Part shown: positions 18,572 through 28,269 of the stretch, piece after piece | How the letters are laid out: each line of letters begins with the position of its first letter | Position numbering within the stretch: position 1 is the stretch's first letter | DNA from: Clostridia bacterium | GTDB taxonomy: Bacteria > Bacillota > Clostridia > RGIG7378 | Assembly (NCBI GenBank): GCA_017559445.1 | Contig: JAFYSJ010000031.1 | Span: 1-64,000, forward strand | Length of the DNA stretch: 64,000 nt | Reading direction: 5' to 3' | Notes under the pieces: model-generated | Databases searched by the model: none | What the model was told of the DNA's origin: nothing | What the model saw: only the letters and a program-made list of their open reading frames with translations | Position numbers and translations under genes: made by a program

Positions 18572-19360
18572 CTAGTTGTTAAAATCTACCATTACTCCTT
18601 CAATCCACTGGTACAAGTTAGACCATTCATTAATATCAACATATGCATTTATCGACATAGAATAACCCCTAGTACTTCTTCCCTTATCTATTCTTATATA
18701 GCGATTCTTATTTTCTTCGTCTATTACACATCTTATTTCTGAATCCCATACAATGTTTTCAGCCTCGTTAAAATGTACTCTAATATACACCTTAACACTT
18801 TCATGAATTTCGGATTCAAATCCTTTATCATTATATCCCCATGTAGGTCTTATGGTTACTCCATCTACTGTATCAGGGCATAGAACAAAATCCTTAAATT
18901 CTTCGAAAATCAAAGATTCTGTTGTTGAAGCTATAATCCTCATTGGGGTTCTTGCAGGCTCTTCTTCATCTTCTATTTTTTTAGATGCACCTTCTATTCT
19001 ATTATAATCCAAGCTTATGTAGTAAATTTCTATTTCTTTGATAGTCCAGTCCTGCAAAACATCTACATAATTTTGAGGATTTTGCATTACCACAATATCC
19101 ACTTGTGAAAACCTATGTTCTACTCTCGCACAAATAAATTGTTCATCGGATACACCTACTGGCTTTCTAAACTTGAAAGAGTACCACTCTCCATCAAGTT
19201 TCTTTTCATAATAACCTATTTTATCCTGAGCATCGAGGCAAAAGAGGTGAGTATCATAACACTTATATCTACTATAGTCGCTTCCTTTAATTGTTTCTTT
19301 ATTACTACATCCTGTAAGAACTAAAGCTATCAAAACAAACACTAAAGCTAATTTCTTCAT
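18572..19360 (-). CDS. Lipoprotein of unknown function, with conserved leader
   Basis: A 262-residue secreted lipoprotein. The signal peptide MKKLALVFVLIALVLTGC ends in the lipobox LTGC, with Cys18 as the lipidated residue. The mature part is rich in acidic and aromatic residues and is predicted mostly beta, with no recognised domain. The start is at the ATG preceded by AAGGAGGAAAAG; a longer open frame upstream is not used. It is preceded by a hairpin leader also found before the lipoproteins at 38295 and 54122, although the mature proteins are unrelated by eye. Confidence 0.8.
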   Translation of the reverse strand: MKKLALVFVLIALVLTGCSNKETIKGSDYSRYKCYDTHLFCLDAQDKIGYYEKKLDGEWYSFKFRKPVGVSDEQFICARVEHRFSQVDIVVMQNPQNYVDVLQDWTIKEIEIYYISLDYNRIEGASKKIEDEEEPARTPMRIIASTTESLIFEEFKDFVLCPDTVDGVTIRPTWGYNDKGFESEIHESVKVYIRVHFNEAENIVWDSEIRCVIDEENKNRYIRIDKGRSTRGYSMSINAYVDINEWSNLYQWIEGVMVDFNN

Positions 19361-19396
19361 CTTTTCCTCCTTTTTCAAGCTATACTTTTTCAAAAA

Positions 19397-19489
19397 CACA
19401 AAGAGCGCCCATACTCCTCAACAGAGTACAGACGCTCCCACTAAGTCTATCTAAAATCTCTAGGACTATGGTGGTAGAGGCTATGCCCC
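19397..19489 (-). ncRNA. Lipoprotein-associated leader RNA, copy 1
   Basis: On the minus strand a conserved block at 19465-19489 (…AGCCTCTACCACCATAGT) is followed by GACTTAGTGGGAGCG and a 14-bp hairpin at 19403-19437, GAGCGTCTGTACTC paired with GAGTATGGGCGCTC. It ends TTTGTGTTTTT. The same layout occurs at 55034-55131 and, more diverged, at 39299-39390. It may be a terminator-type riboregulator; it matches no riboswitch class I know. Confidence 0.65.
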
Positions 19490-19578
19490 TTGAAGAGTGT
19501 AGTAATCACTTCTCGCCTATGTGTCCTTTTATAATATACTTATATCATAGATGTATATCTTAATAAAGATAGTATACC

Positions 19579-20691
19579 TTACAGCAACATACAAAAACCT
19601 AACAAAATTCCAAGGAATATGAAGTTAATAATGAGGAATAACAGCACATATCTTCCTCTGCTCTCGGGAAAGTGATGAACATATTCTCTGAATGTGATCA
19701 AGCTGGCCAAGGAGGATATCAGTGTACCTACACCTCCAATGTTAACGCCCCACAAAAGTTCCTTGTAATTATCCGTAAACTGTGAAAGCAAGATCGCAGA
19801 TGGTACATTGCTTATAAACTGGCATGAAATGGTGCTATACAAAAGTGTATTTTGCTCCATAAGGCCAGACATTAAGTCTCTTACCACTTCTATTCTGGAC
19901 ATGTTTCCAGAGAAAATAAAGAATGCCACGAAAGTAAGAAGCAAAGGATAATCCACCATCTTAAGGGCCTTTTTGTCCAGCATCCAAACCACAACAGGAA
20001 TTACAACAAGTCCCACAATGTATGGAATCACCCTAAACACAATGGCAATTGCAAGCACCATGAGAATCAAATACACAATGGTACGCTTGCGCACAACCTG
20101 TGGCTCAGCTGGTGGCAATGTTAGTGGCTCGTTCTTAACAAACAAACAACAAATAGCCAACATAACCATTGAAAGCACAAAAGGTGCCCACATTATCTGG
20201 ACAAACTCTGTGTTGGAAATGTTAAATTTGCTGTAAAGATACAAGTTCTGTGGGTTGCCAAAGGGAGTAAGCATACCACCTAGATTAGCAGCAATATTCT
20301 GCAGGATAAAGGTAATGGCTGCGTACTTAGTCATACCTGTTGTGCTTAATACAAAGTATCCCAAGGGCAAGAATGTGAGCAATGCCATATCATTTGCAAT
20401 AAGCATAGAGCCTGCAAAGGTTATAACAAGCAAGGCCATGACACATTTACGAGCTGTGTTAAAGCCTGTAACTATTCGTCTGGCCAATATGTAGAAAAAG
20501 TTAACATTCTTAAGTGCACAAACAACAGCCAACACGCAGAACAGACAAGTTAGAGTCCTAAAATCTAGATAACTCAAGTACTGTCTGTCTGGTTTGACAA
20601 ATATGGTAGTAATTGCTGCTGCAAATGTTGCAATAACAAAAACTGGATTTTTGCGAATATAGTTCCAAATAAGTTTAAGCGTTGCGCTCAT
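19579..20691 (-). CDS. SLC13/ArsB-like anion permease
   Basis: A 370-residue integral membrane protein with about ten hydrophobic segments. The family re-entrant signature NLGGMLTPFGNPQN (about residues 136-149) is of the citrate/sulfate/arsenite permease type (SLC13, CitMHS or ArsB superfamily). The substrate cannot be read from the sequence. It starts 4 bp after the parC stop codon with GGGAGATATC as ribosome site, so it is the third gene of the parE-parC unit, an unusual companion for a topoisomerase. Confidence 0.75.
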   Translation of the reverse strand: MSATLKLIWNYIRKNPVFVIATFAAAITTIFVKPDRQYLSYLDFRTLTCLFCVLAVVCALKNVNFFYILARRIVTGFNTARKCVMALLVITFAGSMLIANDMALLTFLPLGYFVLSTTGMTKYAAITFILQNIAANLGGMLTPFGNPQNLYLYSKFNISNTEFVQIMWAPFVLSMVMLAICCLFVKNEPLTLPPAEPQVVRKRTIVYLILMVLAIAIVFRVIPYIVGLVVIPVVVWMLDKKALKMVDYPLLLTFVAFFIFSGNMSRIEVVRDLMSGLMEQNTLLYSTISCQFISNVPSAILLSQFTDNYKELLWGVNIGGVGTLISSLASLITFREYVHHFPESRGRYVLLFLIINFIFLGILLGFCMLL

Positions 20692-20695
20692 CTAA

Positions 20696-22918
20696 TTAGA
20701 TATCTCCCAATGTCATCTGCTCTTCGGGACGATCCTCGCTCTTGAGGAAACTGCCTACCGCAGGAATATGTCTTGCACGATAGTACTTCTCATTTCCAAT
20801 ATTTGCAATACTCTGTAAATGAGCTTTTGTGACAACACTTCCCTTTTTGGATGTCATTACCTGAACACCCTGGTTATTCTTAGTAGTTTTGGCTGCTACC
20901 AAGGATGTGTTAAAGATCATAATCTTAGAAATATTGCTAAAGAGAACCATATCTGCATCCTCTGTAAGGTAAAGAGCGTTTACCAATGGAGATGCATCGC
21001 TGTATGCGTTCTGAAGCTTCTTACGGTTAGTCTTAGTCTCATATGCAGACATAGGAACCTTAGAAACCTTGCCGTTTTCGAATACGAATACCATGTGGCC
21101 TTCATACTTGTTAAGAACTACGTAGTTAATCGGCTTCTCACCTGCATCCATGTTAAGCTCGTTGAACAAATAATTACCAAGCATAGAAGCCTTGGATTCT
21201 GGCATATCGTAAAGCTTACACTTGTATACGTTCTGCTTATTTGTGAAGAAGAGAATTTCGTTGCGGTTGGTGTAATCACCCTCCTGAACAATGAAGTCTC
21301 CATCCTTAATCTTCTGCTCTGGATTACCCCTAAGAGCTGTAGCAGGAAGCTTCTTAAAGTAGCCATCGTTAGTAAGGATAACCTTGCAGTTGTAATCCTC
21401 AATCAATTCCTCTGCGGACTGCTGAAGTTCCTCTACTTCGTAGAGAATCTCTGTGCGTCTTGGCTGGCCATACTTCTTAGCAATGTCTGCCAACTGGTTA
21501 GCAATATGCTTACGAATCTTGCGGTCGCTACCTCTCAATGCAGTCATGTCATCAATAGCCTTGCGCAAGTCATCGATATCTGCTGTTCTGTCCAAAATGT
21601 ACTTTTTGTTAAGGTTACGGAGCTTAATGTCTGCAACAAACTCTGCCTGAAGCTGGTCAATGCCAAATGCCTCCATCAAGTTAGGTACAACCTTGGAGTC
21701 CTCTTCTGTGCCACGGATAACTGCAATTGCCTTGTCGATATCAAGCAAGATTTTCTTAAGACCCTCTAACAAGTGAAGCTGTCTTTCCTTGCGGTTAATC
21801 TCGTGAGTCAAAACTCTGCGAACACAGTTCATACGGAATCTAACCCACTCAGCAATAATACCCTTTACACCGAGAACCATGGGCTTACCCTCAACCAAAA
21901 CGTTGAAGTTACAGCCAAATGTATCCTCAAGGGATGTGGACTTAAAGAGCTTGAGCATCAAAGCGTCAGGATCTACGTTGCGCTTAATGTCGATAGTAAT
22001 CTTGAGACCGTTAATATCAGTCTCGTCACGCATGTCGTTGATCTCCTTAACCTTGTTCTCCTTGAACAGGTCGATGATAGTATCCATAATTGCCTCAACT
22101 GAGGTTGTATATGGAATCTGTGTGATCTCGATACAGCTATTTGCCTTGTCGTAGTTGTACTTAGCTCTAAGTCTAAAGGAACCTCTACCTGTGTTAACTA
22201 CATTGCGGAGAACATTCTCGTCAAATACATAGTATCCACCTGTGGAGAAGTCGGGGCCCTTAATGTAGTTCATCATATCCACATCTGGGTCGTTAAGGTA
22301 TGCGATAGTTGCCTCGCAAACCTCCTTAAGGTTAAAGCTACAAATATTAGATGCCAAACCTACAGCAATACCTGCTGTGGGGTTGCACAAAATGTTAGGG
22401 AATGTGGATGGGAGCAATGTGGGCTCCTTAAGTGTGCCATCGTAGTTGTCTACAAAGTCAACTGCATCCTTGTCCATATCTCCGAAAATCTCAGAACAAA
22501 TCTTGTCAAGGCGAACCTCTGTATAACGGGAAGCAGCAAACTTCATATCTCTAGAATACTGCTTACCAAAGTTACCCTTAGAATCTACCAAGGGATGCAA
22601 AAGTGCCTCGTTACCACGAGACAATCTAACCATGGTCTCATAAATAGCCTGGTCACCGTGGGGGTTAAGCTTCATGGTCTGACCAACTACGTTAGCAGAC
22701 TTAGTTCTACCACCACTGAGCAAGCCCATCTTGTACATTGTGTAAAGGAGCTTACGGTGAGAGGGCTTAAAGCCGTCAATCTCAGGAATAGCACGAGACA
22801 AAATTACGCTCATGGCGTAAGGCATGTAGTTAGACTCAAGTGTGTCTGTAATATACTGATACTGTATTGGCGCTGGTGGCAGCTTAACCACTGGCTTGTC
22901 CTTTGACTTTTTTGCCAT
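20696..22918 (-). CDS. parC: Topoisomerase IV subunit A (type IIA topoisomerase A subunit)
   Basis: A 740-residue type IIA topoisomerase A subunit. The catalytic tyrosine is in AASRYTEVRL (Tyr132). The winged-helix quinolone region reads NPHGDQAIYE: the position equal to E. coli GyrA Ser83 is Gln90, while the acidic residue equal to Asp87 is kept as Glu94. The C-terminal part is shorter than in GyrA, and no GyrA-box (QRRGGKG) is seen, favouring topoisomerase IV over gyrase. Paired with parE 12 bp upstream. The family is divergent and is sometimes annotated as a second gyrase. Confidence 0.85.
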   Translation of the reverse strand: MAKKSKDKPVVKLPPAPIQYQYITDTLESNYMPYAMSVILSRAIPEIDGFKPSHRKLLYTMYKMGLLSGGRTKSANVVGQTMKLNPHGDQAIYETMVRLSRGNEALLHPLVDSKGNFGKQYSRDMKFAASRYTEVRLDKICSEIFGDMDKDAVDFVDNYDGTLKEPTLLPSTFPNILCNPTAGIAVGLASNICSFNLKEVCEATIAYLNDPDVDMMNYIKGPDFSTGGYYVFDENVLRNVVNTGRGSFRLRAKYNYDKANSCIEITQIPYTTSVEAIMDTIIDLFKENKVKEINDMRDETDINGLKITIDIKRNVDPDALMLKLFKSTSLEDTFGCNFNVLVEGKPMVLGVKGIIAEWVRFRMNCVRRVLTHEINRKERQLHLLEGLKKILLDIDKAIAVIRGTEEDSKVVPNLMEAFGIDQLQAEFVADIKLRNLNKKYILDRTADIDDLRKAIDDMTALRGSDRKIRKHIANQLADIAKKYGQPRRTEILYEVEELQQSAEELIEDYNCKVILTNDGYFKKLPATALRGNPEQKIKDGDFIVQEGDYTNRNEILFFTNKQNVYKCKLYDMPESKASMLGNYLFNELNMDAGEKPINYVVLNKYEGHMVFVFENGKVSKVPMSAYETKTNRKKLQNAYSDASPLVNALYLTEDADMVLFSNISKIMIFNTSLVAAKTTKNNQGVQVMTSKKGSVVTKAHLQSIANIGNEKYYRARHIPAVGSFLKSEDRPEEQMTLGDI

Positions 22919-22930
22919 TTGTCTTCTCCT

Positions 22931-24898
22931 TTACATAACATCCAAGGAATCCAGATACAAATGTCCAAACTCCTCAATATGCTTTTTACGTGCGGGCAGG
23001 TCGTCACCCAACAGTACAGAGAATGTCTCTGCTGTCTCATCTATATCTGCTGGTGTAACCTGAATAAGCTTACGTGTAGCAGGGTCCATGGTTGTGAGCT
23101 TCATCATATCAGGCTCGTTTTCACCAAGTCCCTTAGAACGCTGGATAGTAACCTTACCTGTAAGGCCAGCCACTATGTCGTTCTTCTCCTTATCTGTATA
23201 TGCGAAATAAGTGTCGTCCTTGTTAGTAATCTCAAAGAGTGGAGACTCTGCAATAAAAATCTTACCAGCTCTAATAAGTGTTGGCGCAAGTCTATAGAAC
23301 ATGGCAAGACACAATGTTCTAATCTGGTATCCGTCAACGTCAGCATCGGTACAGATAATAATCTTGGACCAACGGAGATTATCCAAATCAAAGTGTGGAA
23401 TCTCCTTGTTATTCTTGGAAGAAACCTCTACGCCACAGCCCAAAATCTTGAGCAAATCGGTGATGATCTCGTTCTTAAAAACAGTGTCCAAAGGAGCCTT
23501 CATACAGTTAAGAATCTTACCTCTAATGGGCATAACTGCCTGGAACTCAGAGTCACGTGCCATCTTAACTGAACCCAATGCGGAGTCACCCTCTACGATG
23601 TAGAGCTCTCTCTCATCTGTCTCCTTAGATCTGCAGTCAACAAACTTCTTAACCTTGTTGGAAAGGTCCATCTTCTCTGTCATCTTCTTTTTAGAAGCAA
23701 CTCTAGCGCGCTCTGCATTTTCGCGGCTACGCTTGTTAACAAGAATCTGGTCCAAAACCTTCTCGCCCTCGATGGTATTTTCAATAAAGAAAACCTCCAT
23801 CTTTTCTCTCAAGAAGCGAGTCATGGCATCCTGAATGAACTTGTTAGTAATGGCCTTCTTAGTCTGGTTCTCGTAGCTAGTAACTGTGGAGAAGGAGTTC
23901 ATAATGAAGACCAAGGAGTCCTGGATATCTGCAAAAGTAACCTTAGACTCATCCTTATTGTACTTGCCCTTAGCGGTCAAATACTTATCTACTTCAGCAA
24001 CAAATGCTGCCTTAAGAGCCTTGTCGGGGGCACCGCCATACTCCAAGAAACTGGAGTTGTGGTAATACTCAATAACATTAACGGAGTTAGAGAAACAGAA
24101 TGCAGCCTGCATCTTAACCTTATACTCAGGCTTATCTGCACGGTCGCGTCCCTTAGCATTGCTCTCACAGAACTGAATATCTGTAAATGCTGTCTCGCCA
24201 ACAAGCTCCTTAATATAGTCTGCAATACCATCCTTGTATGTATAGGAGAAGGACTGCTTAGACTGCTCGTCGTAGAGTTCAAATGTAACACCGCTATTAA
24301 CTACGGCCTGCTTCTTAAGTACGTCGCAGAAATACTCAAGGGGAATGTCAATATCTGTGAAAACCTCAATGTCTGGCTTCCAATGCTGAGTTGTACCTGT
24401 ACGACGGCGAGATACAGCCTCCTTCTTGAGGCCACCTACGTTGTAACCCTTTTCGAAATGAAGGTCATACTTAAATCCATCTCTATAAACAGTAACGTCA
24501 AAAAATTCGGAGCTAAACTGCGTAGCACAGCTACCCAGACCGTTAAGACCTAAGCTGTATTCGTAATCTGAACCTGCATTGTTGTCATACTTACCACCTG
24601 CGTACATCTCGCAGAAAACAAGTTCCCAGTTATATCTCTCCTCGCGAGAGTTCCAATCCAATGGAATACCACGTCCATTGTCCACAACTGTAATGGACTT
24701 ATCTCTATGTCTAGTTACAGAAATAAGATCACCGTATCCCTCTCTAGCCTCGTCGATAGAGTTGGACAAAATCTCAAAGAAGGAATGCTCACATCCCTCC
24801 AAACTATCTGAACCAAATATAACTCCGGGACGAAGTCTAACCTTGTCCGGACCCTTTAATGACTTGATACTCTCGTTGTCGTACTGTTTCTTAGCCAT
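22931..24898 (-). CDS. parE: Topoisomerase IV subunit B
   Basis: A 655-residue ATPase subunit. The GHKL ATP-binding motifs are NSIDEAREGYGD, DNGRGIP and LGLNGLGSCATQ. The TOPRIM domain has IVEGDSALG and DADVDGYQIRTL. The start is placed at the ATG preceded by GGGGGATTTTGCCTG; an upstream in-frame ATG would add 15 poorly supported residues. It forms an operon with parC and the SLC13-like gene. The upstream 24899-25057 gap is a divergent promoter region. Confidence 0.88.
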   Translation of the reverse strand: MAKKQYDNESIKSLKGPDKVRLRPGVIFGSDSLEGCEHSFFEILSNSIDEAREGYGDLISVTRHRDKSITVVDNGRGIPLDWNSREERYNWELVFCEMYAGGKYDNNAGSDYEYSLGLNGLGSCATQFSSEFFDVTVYRDGFKYDLHFEKGYNVGGLKKEAVSRRRTGTTQHWKPDIEVFTDIDIPLEYFCDVLKKQAVVNSGVTFELYDEQSKQSFSYTYKDGIADYIKELVGETAFTDIQFCESNAKGRDRADKPEYKVKMQAAFCFSNSVNVIEYYHNSSFLEYGGAPDKALKAAFVAEVDKYLTAKGKYNKDESKVTFADIQDSLVFIMNSFSTVTSYENQTKKAITNKFIQDAMTRFLREKMEVFFIENTIEGEKVLDQILVNKRSRENAERARVASKKKMTEKMDLSNKVKKFVDCRSKETDERELYIVEGDSALGSVKMARDSEFQAVMPIRGKILNCMKAPLDTVFKNEIITDLLKILGCGVEVSSKNNKEIPHFDLDNLRWSKIIICTDADVDGYQIRTLCLAMFYRLAPTLIRAGKIFIAESPLFEITNKDDTYFAYTDKEKNDIVAGLTGKVTIQRSKGLGENEPDMMKLTTMDPATRKLIQVTPADIDETAETFSVLLGDDLPARKKHIEEFGHLYLDSLDVM

Positions 24899-25057
24899 CA
24901 GGCAAAATCCCCCGATTTTTATCAATATGGGGCATTTTAACACATCGACAACACTATATCAAGGTTTCAGGGAGACAAAAAGAACATTTGTTTGCGATTC
25001 TTCGGGATAAATCTTTCCCATACTGGCAATACTTTCACCAAAACACATGGAGGCAAT

Positions 25058-26020
25058 ATGAAAAAGCATTCTATTAAATCAACTGTAATTGTACTTGGCA
25101 TATATTCCCTGCTGTCTTGGTCCCTGTTTGCCAGCACCCTGTCCGGCAAGGGCATAGGCAACACACTGGCCACCCTGGGCCTGTACGTCCTGGCCACAGC
25201 CACTTTGTTCTACCTTCTAAGCGCCACCGCCTCCACTGTGGCCTCCCACACTTCAAGTCAGGCCACCACACGCCTTTACTCCAGGGCTGGCCAATCAAAT
25301 GCCTTGCTCCCTATTTCCCTAGGCACCATCTATGCCCTTGCCATATACGCCCTAGGCAGGGTGCTGGCAATCTGGCAGGCTTCTACTTCCATGTCCTCTA
25401 GCCTGTTGCCTGCCAGCATAACCTCAGCTTTAAACTCACCACGCTTCTATTTAATAACTGTTGTTTGTGCCTGTGCCCTATATACATTTATATCTAGTCA
25501 CAAGGCCCTGCTACTTGTTGGTACATCCAAAAGTGAAACCCCAAGAATAGCAATAAAAAAAGCGACCGCATTCCTTAAAGAAATTGGTCGCTATTGCCTT
25601 TATAGAATATGTATTTGTATTCCCGTTGCATTAGTGGTCTGGGTTCTGCTGTACTTCTTAGAGAAGCCAAGTGCAAACTCGGTGGCATATGTTTCACTTT
25701 TCGCCACTTCTATTCCTGCCATTGGCTGGATCCTAGCCTGCTTTGTGATTTTCCCTGCCTTGCTTAACACATACGGTATACTCTCTGCAATTAGGGCTTG
25801 CCTTGCAATCTGCTTAAGCTACCTTTTGTTAAGTAGTTTATTCTCTAAAAGATTCAAGGAATATACCAAAAGCTTATTCCAAATAGTGCTTGTGACTATT
25901 TTATCCTTCGCACTTTTAGGCTCTGACTTTGCCTTAATCTCTGGCTGTCTTTACCTAGGAATTGCCTCCCTGATCACTTCTAAAACTGCTAGGAAACGTC
26001 AAACCTCGTCTGCGATATAG
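25058..26020 (+). CDS. Multi-pass membrane protein of unknown function
   Basis: A 320-residue protein with about eight hydrophobic segments, unusually rich in Ser, Ala and Leu (for example SLLSWSLFASTLSGKG near the N-terminus). No family is recognised. The start is at the ATG preceded by GGAGGCAAT rather than 22 codons upstream. Early codons are GC-richer than in neighbours (many GCC, CTG, ACC). The 3' end overlaps the 3' end of convergent rmuC by 22 bp, so neither gene has a terminator between them. Confidence 0.65.
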   Translation: MKKHSIKSTVIVLGIYSLLSWSLFASTLSGKGIGNTLATLGLYVLATATLFYLLSATASTVASHTSSQATTRLYSRAGQSNALLPISLGTIYALAIYALGRVLAIWQASTSMSSSLLPASITSALNSPRFYLITVVCACALYTFISSHKALLLVGTSKSETPRIAIKKATAFLKEIGRYCLYRICICIPVALVVWVLLYFLEKPSANSVAYVSLFATSIPAIGWILACFVIFPALLNTYGILSAIRACLAICLSYLLLSSLFSKRFKEYTKSLFQIVLVTILSFALLGSDFALISGCLYLGIASLITSKTARKRQTSSAI

Positions 26021-27270
26021 AGAGTCTTTTCTGCCAAGCCAAGAACGTCACTTGACTCCTGCTCCTCCAAAGTCTCAACAGTCTTAAGCTTGTTCTTAAT
26101 GATGTTGTTTCTGTGGGATGCATCGTCCAAAGCCTTATCTGCCTCGCTAAGCTTCTTCTTAGCCTTTTCCAATGCAAGAGCAAATGTCTCGTACTGCTGC
26201 TTTGCTGCGCCAAGGATTTTCCAAACCTCAGATGCCTTTTTGTCCAATGCGATGGTCTTAAATCCAACGTTCAAAGTATTAAGGAATGCTGTGATTGTAG
26301 TAGGTCCTGCAACCATGATTCTGTACTTGTTCTGAAGCTCTTCTGCCAAACCTGGTCTACGCAAAATCTCTGCATAAAGTCCCTCTGTTGGCAAGAACAT
26401 AATGGCAAAGTCTGTTGTCTTGGGCACTTCGATATACAAACCTGCAATTGTTGCTGCAAACTTCTTGATAGAAGACTCAAGTGCCTTACCATGGGCCTCA
26501 ACTGCCTCTCTATCTGCTCTATCAGCAGCTTCCTGCAACTTAACGTATTCTTCCTGAGGGAACTTGGAGTCAATTGGCAAAAGCACGTACTCGCCGTCAA
26601 CCTCTCTAGATGGAATCTTCACTGCAAACTCTACGCGCTCCTTGTTGTTACGGATAGATGCGTTGCGGATGAACTGATTCTCTGTCAAAGTCTGTTCCAA
26701 AATATTACCAAGCTGTACTTCAGCCCATGTACCTCTAGTCTTAACATTTGTCAAAACTCTCTGGAGCTCAGTAACACCACCTGCCAGCTCCTTCATCTCG
26801 CCCATGGTCTTGTATACATTCTGCAGCTGATCTCCTACCTGCTTAAAGCTGGAGTCCAATCTTTCCTTAAGTGTGGCTGTGAGTTTCTCGTCAACGACGG
26901 CTCTCATTTCATCCAACTTCTTTTCATTGCTACCCTGCAAATCCTTAACGGACTTAGACAAAGTCTCGTTAATTTCCTTAGTCTGTGTAGACATATGACT
27001 GTACATCTTCTCGGACTGCTCTGCCTGAGACTTCATCATATCCATCTGACCTTTGACGATCTGACTGTTCATGTTCTGCATGGCCTGAGACATTTCCCTG
27101 CGATTTTCGCCTAAATCCTTTCGAATCTGGCTCTCCAAACTACGGAGTTCATCGCGAGAGTTGTCCTGTCCACCCTTGCTGGCCTCCTTGAAAGACTTAA
27201 TCTGCATAATGAGAACTACAACTGCCAAAATAAGAATAGCTAGCAATCCAATAATGATGTAATCTGTCAT
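25999..27270 (-). CDS. rmuC: DNA recombination protein RmuC
   Basis: A 423-residue RmuC. An N-terminal membrane anchor (about residues 4-22) is followed by a long coiled coil (about 25-160) and the nuclease-like domain with GTWAEVQLGNILEQ, LLPIDSKFPQEEY and TDFAIMFLPTEGLYAE motifs. RmuC limits inversion at short repeats and is linked to repair of DNA-protein crosslinks in other bacteria. It lies upstream of, and overlaps, the convergent membrane-protein gene. Length is normal. Confidence 0.93.
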   Translation of the reverse strand: MTDYIIIGLLAILILAVVVLIMQIKSFKEASKGGQDNSRDELRSLESQIRKDLGENRREMSQAMQNMNSQIVKGQMDMMKSQAEQSEKMYSHMSTQTKEINETLSKSVKDLQGSNEKKLDEMRAVVDEKLTATLKERLDSSFKQVGDQLQNVYKTMGEMKELAGGVTELQRVLTNVKTRGTWAEVQLGNILEQTLTENQFIRNASIRNNKERVEFAVKIPSREVDGEYVLLPIDSKFPQEEYVKLQEAADRADREAVEAHGKALESSIKKFAATIAGLYIEVPKTTDFAIMFLPTEGLYAEILRRPGLAEELQNKYRIMVAGPTTITAFLNTLNVGFKTIALDKKASEVWKILGAAKQQYETFALALEKAKKKLSEADKALDDASHRNNIIKNKLKTVETLEEQESSDVLGLAEKTLYIADEV

Positions 27271-27320
27271 GATTTCTCCTTTTTCCGCAAGCAGAGCTTG
27301 CTAGTGTTCCAATGCGCTAA

Positions 27321-28259
27321 TTATTCCTGTCCAAACAAATACTTTGCAAATGGGGAATCCTTGTCGATGATAATTGTTGTGTTAGCATCCTTAAGGCTTT
27401 CCTTGTATGCCAAAAGTGTTCTGTAGAACTCGTAGAATTCGCTGTCGATTGAGTATGCCTCGTTATAAATCTTGGCTGCCTCTGCGTCTGCCTGACCCTT
27501 AGTAATAGCAGCGTTCTTCTCTGCCTCAGCTGTGATTACAGCTGCCTGCTTATCTGCATCTGACTTAATCTTAAGAGCCTCTTCCTGACCCTCAGAACGG
27601 TAAAGTGTAGCCATCTGGTTACGCTCTGCGATCATACGGTCATAAATGTTTCTGTAGTTTTCCTCTGGGTAGTCAGCCTTCTTAATTCTAACAAATGTAA
27701 CGTTCATACCATACTGGTTAAGTGTTGCATTGTTTTCATCTGCGATTGCTGTAAGCATTTCCTCAGAATACTCTCTATCGGAAATCAAAGTTGCAGCAGT
27801 TGTCTTACCAACCTTTTCATTCATCTTGGAGTACAAAAGGTCATCCAAACGGCTCTGAGCATTGTTTACGCTACCAATACTTACCTTAAACAAAACAGGG
27901 TTTGTAATCTGCCACTGTGCACTGTTGTCGATTGTTACAGACTTTTTGTCCATTGTGATAACTTCACGTGCAGAAGCATCGTATGTATAAAGCTGTGTGG
28001 AGAAGTACTGAACTGTATCGAGGAAAGGAACCTTGAAGAAAATACCTCTGCCCTGTTCTACAACTACCTTAGAAAAACGAGCATCGTTTGCAAGCTCTGC
28101 CTTAACCTGCTCATAACTTTCTTCTGGAACAATAACCTTAACGATTTCACCGAATCTAGAAACAACTGCCTGCTGTGTCTCGTCTACTGTAAAATAAGCA
28201 CCGCTTACAATGATAATGGCCAAAACAGCCACAATAACAAAAATGATATTCTTTTTCAT
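27321..28259 (-). CDS. hflC: SPFH-domain protease modulator HflC
   Basis: A 312-residue membrane-anchored SPFH/band-7 protein. One N-terminal transmembrane helix (about residues 5-24) is followed by TQQAVVSRFGEIVKV. The C-terminal coiled coil (YRSEGQEEALKIKSDADKQ, in the region 208-245) is Ala/Glu/Lys-rich as in HflC. HflK and HflC form a cage around FtsH and tune its proteolysis. The start has GGAGGCCACC upstream and lies 10 bp after hflK. Confidence 0.92.
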   Translation of the reverse strand: MKKNIIFVIVAVLAIIIVSGAYFTVDETQQAVVSRFGEIVKVIVPEESYEQVKAELANDARFSKVVVEQGRGIFFKVPFLDTVQYFSTQLYTYDASAREVITMDKKSVTIDNSAQWQITNPVLFKVSIGSVNNAQSRLDDLLYSKMNEKVGKTTAATLISDREYSEEMLTAIADENNATLNQYGMNVTFVRIKKADYPEENYRNIYDRMIAERNQMATLYRSEGQEEALKIKSDADKQAAVITAEAEKNAAITKGQADAEAAKIYNEAYSIDSEFYEFYRTLLAYKESLKDANTTIIIDKDSPFAKYLFGQE

Positions 28260-28269
28260 GGTGGCCTCC

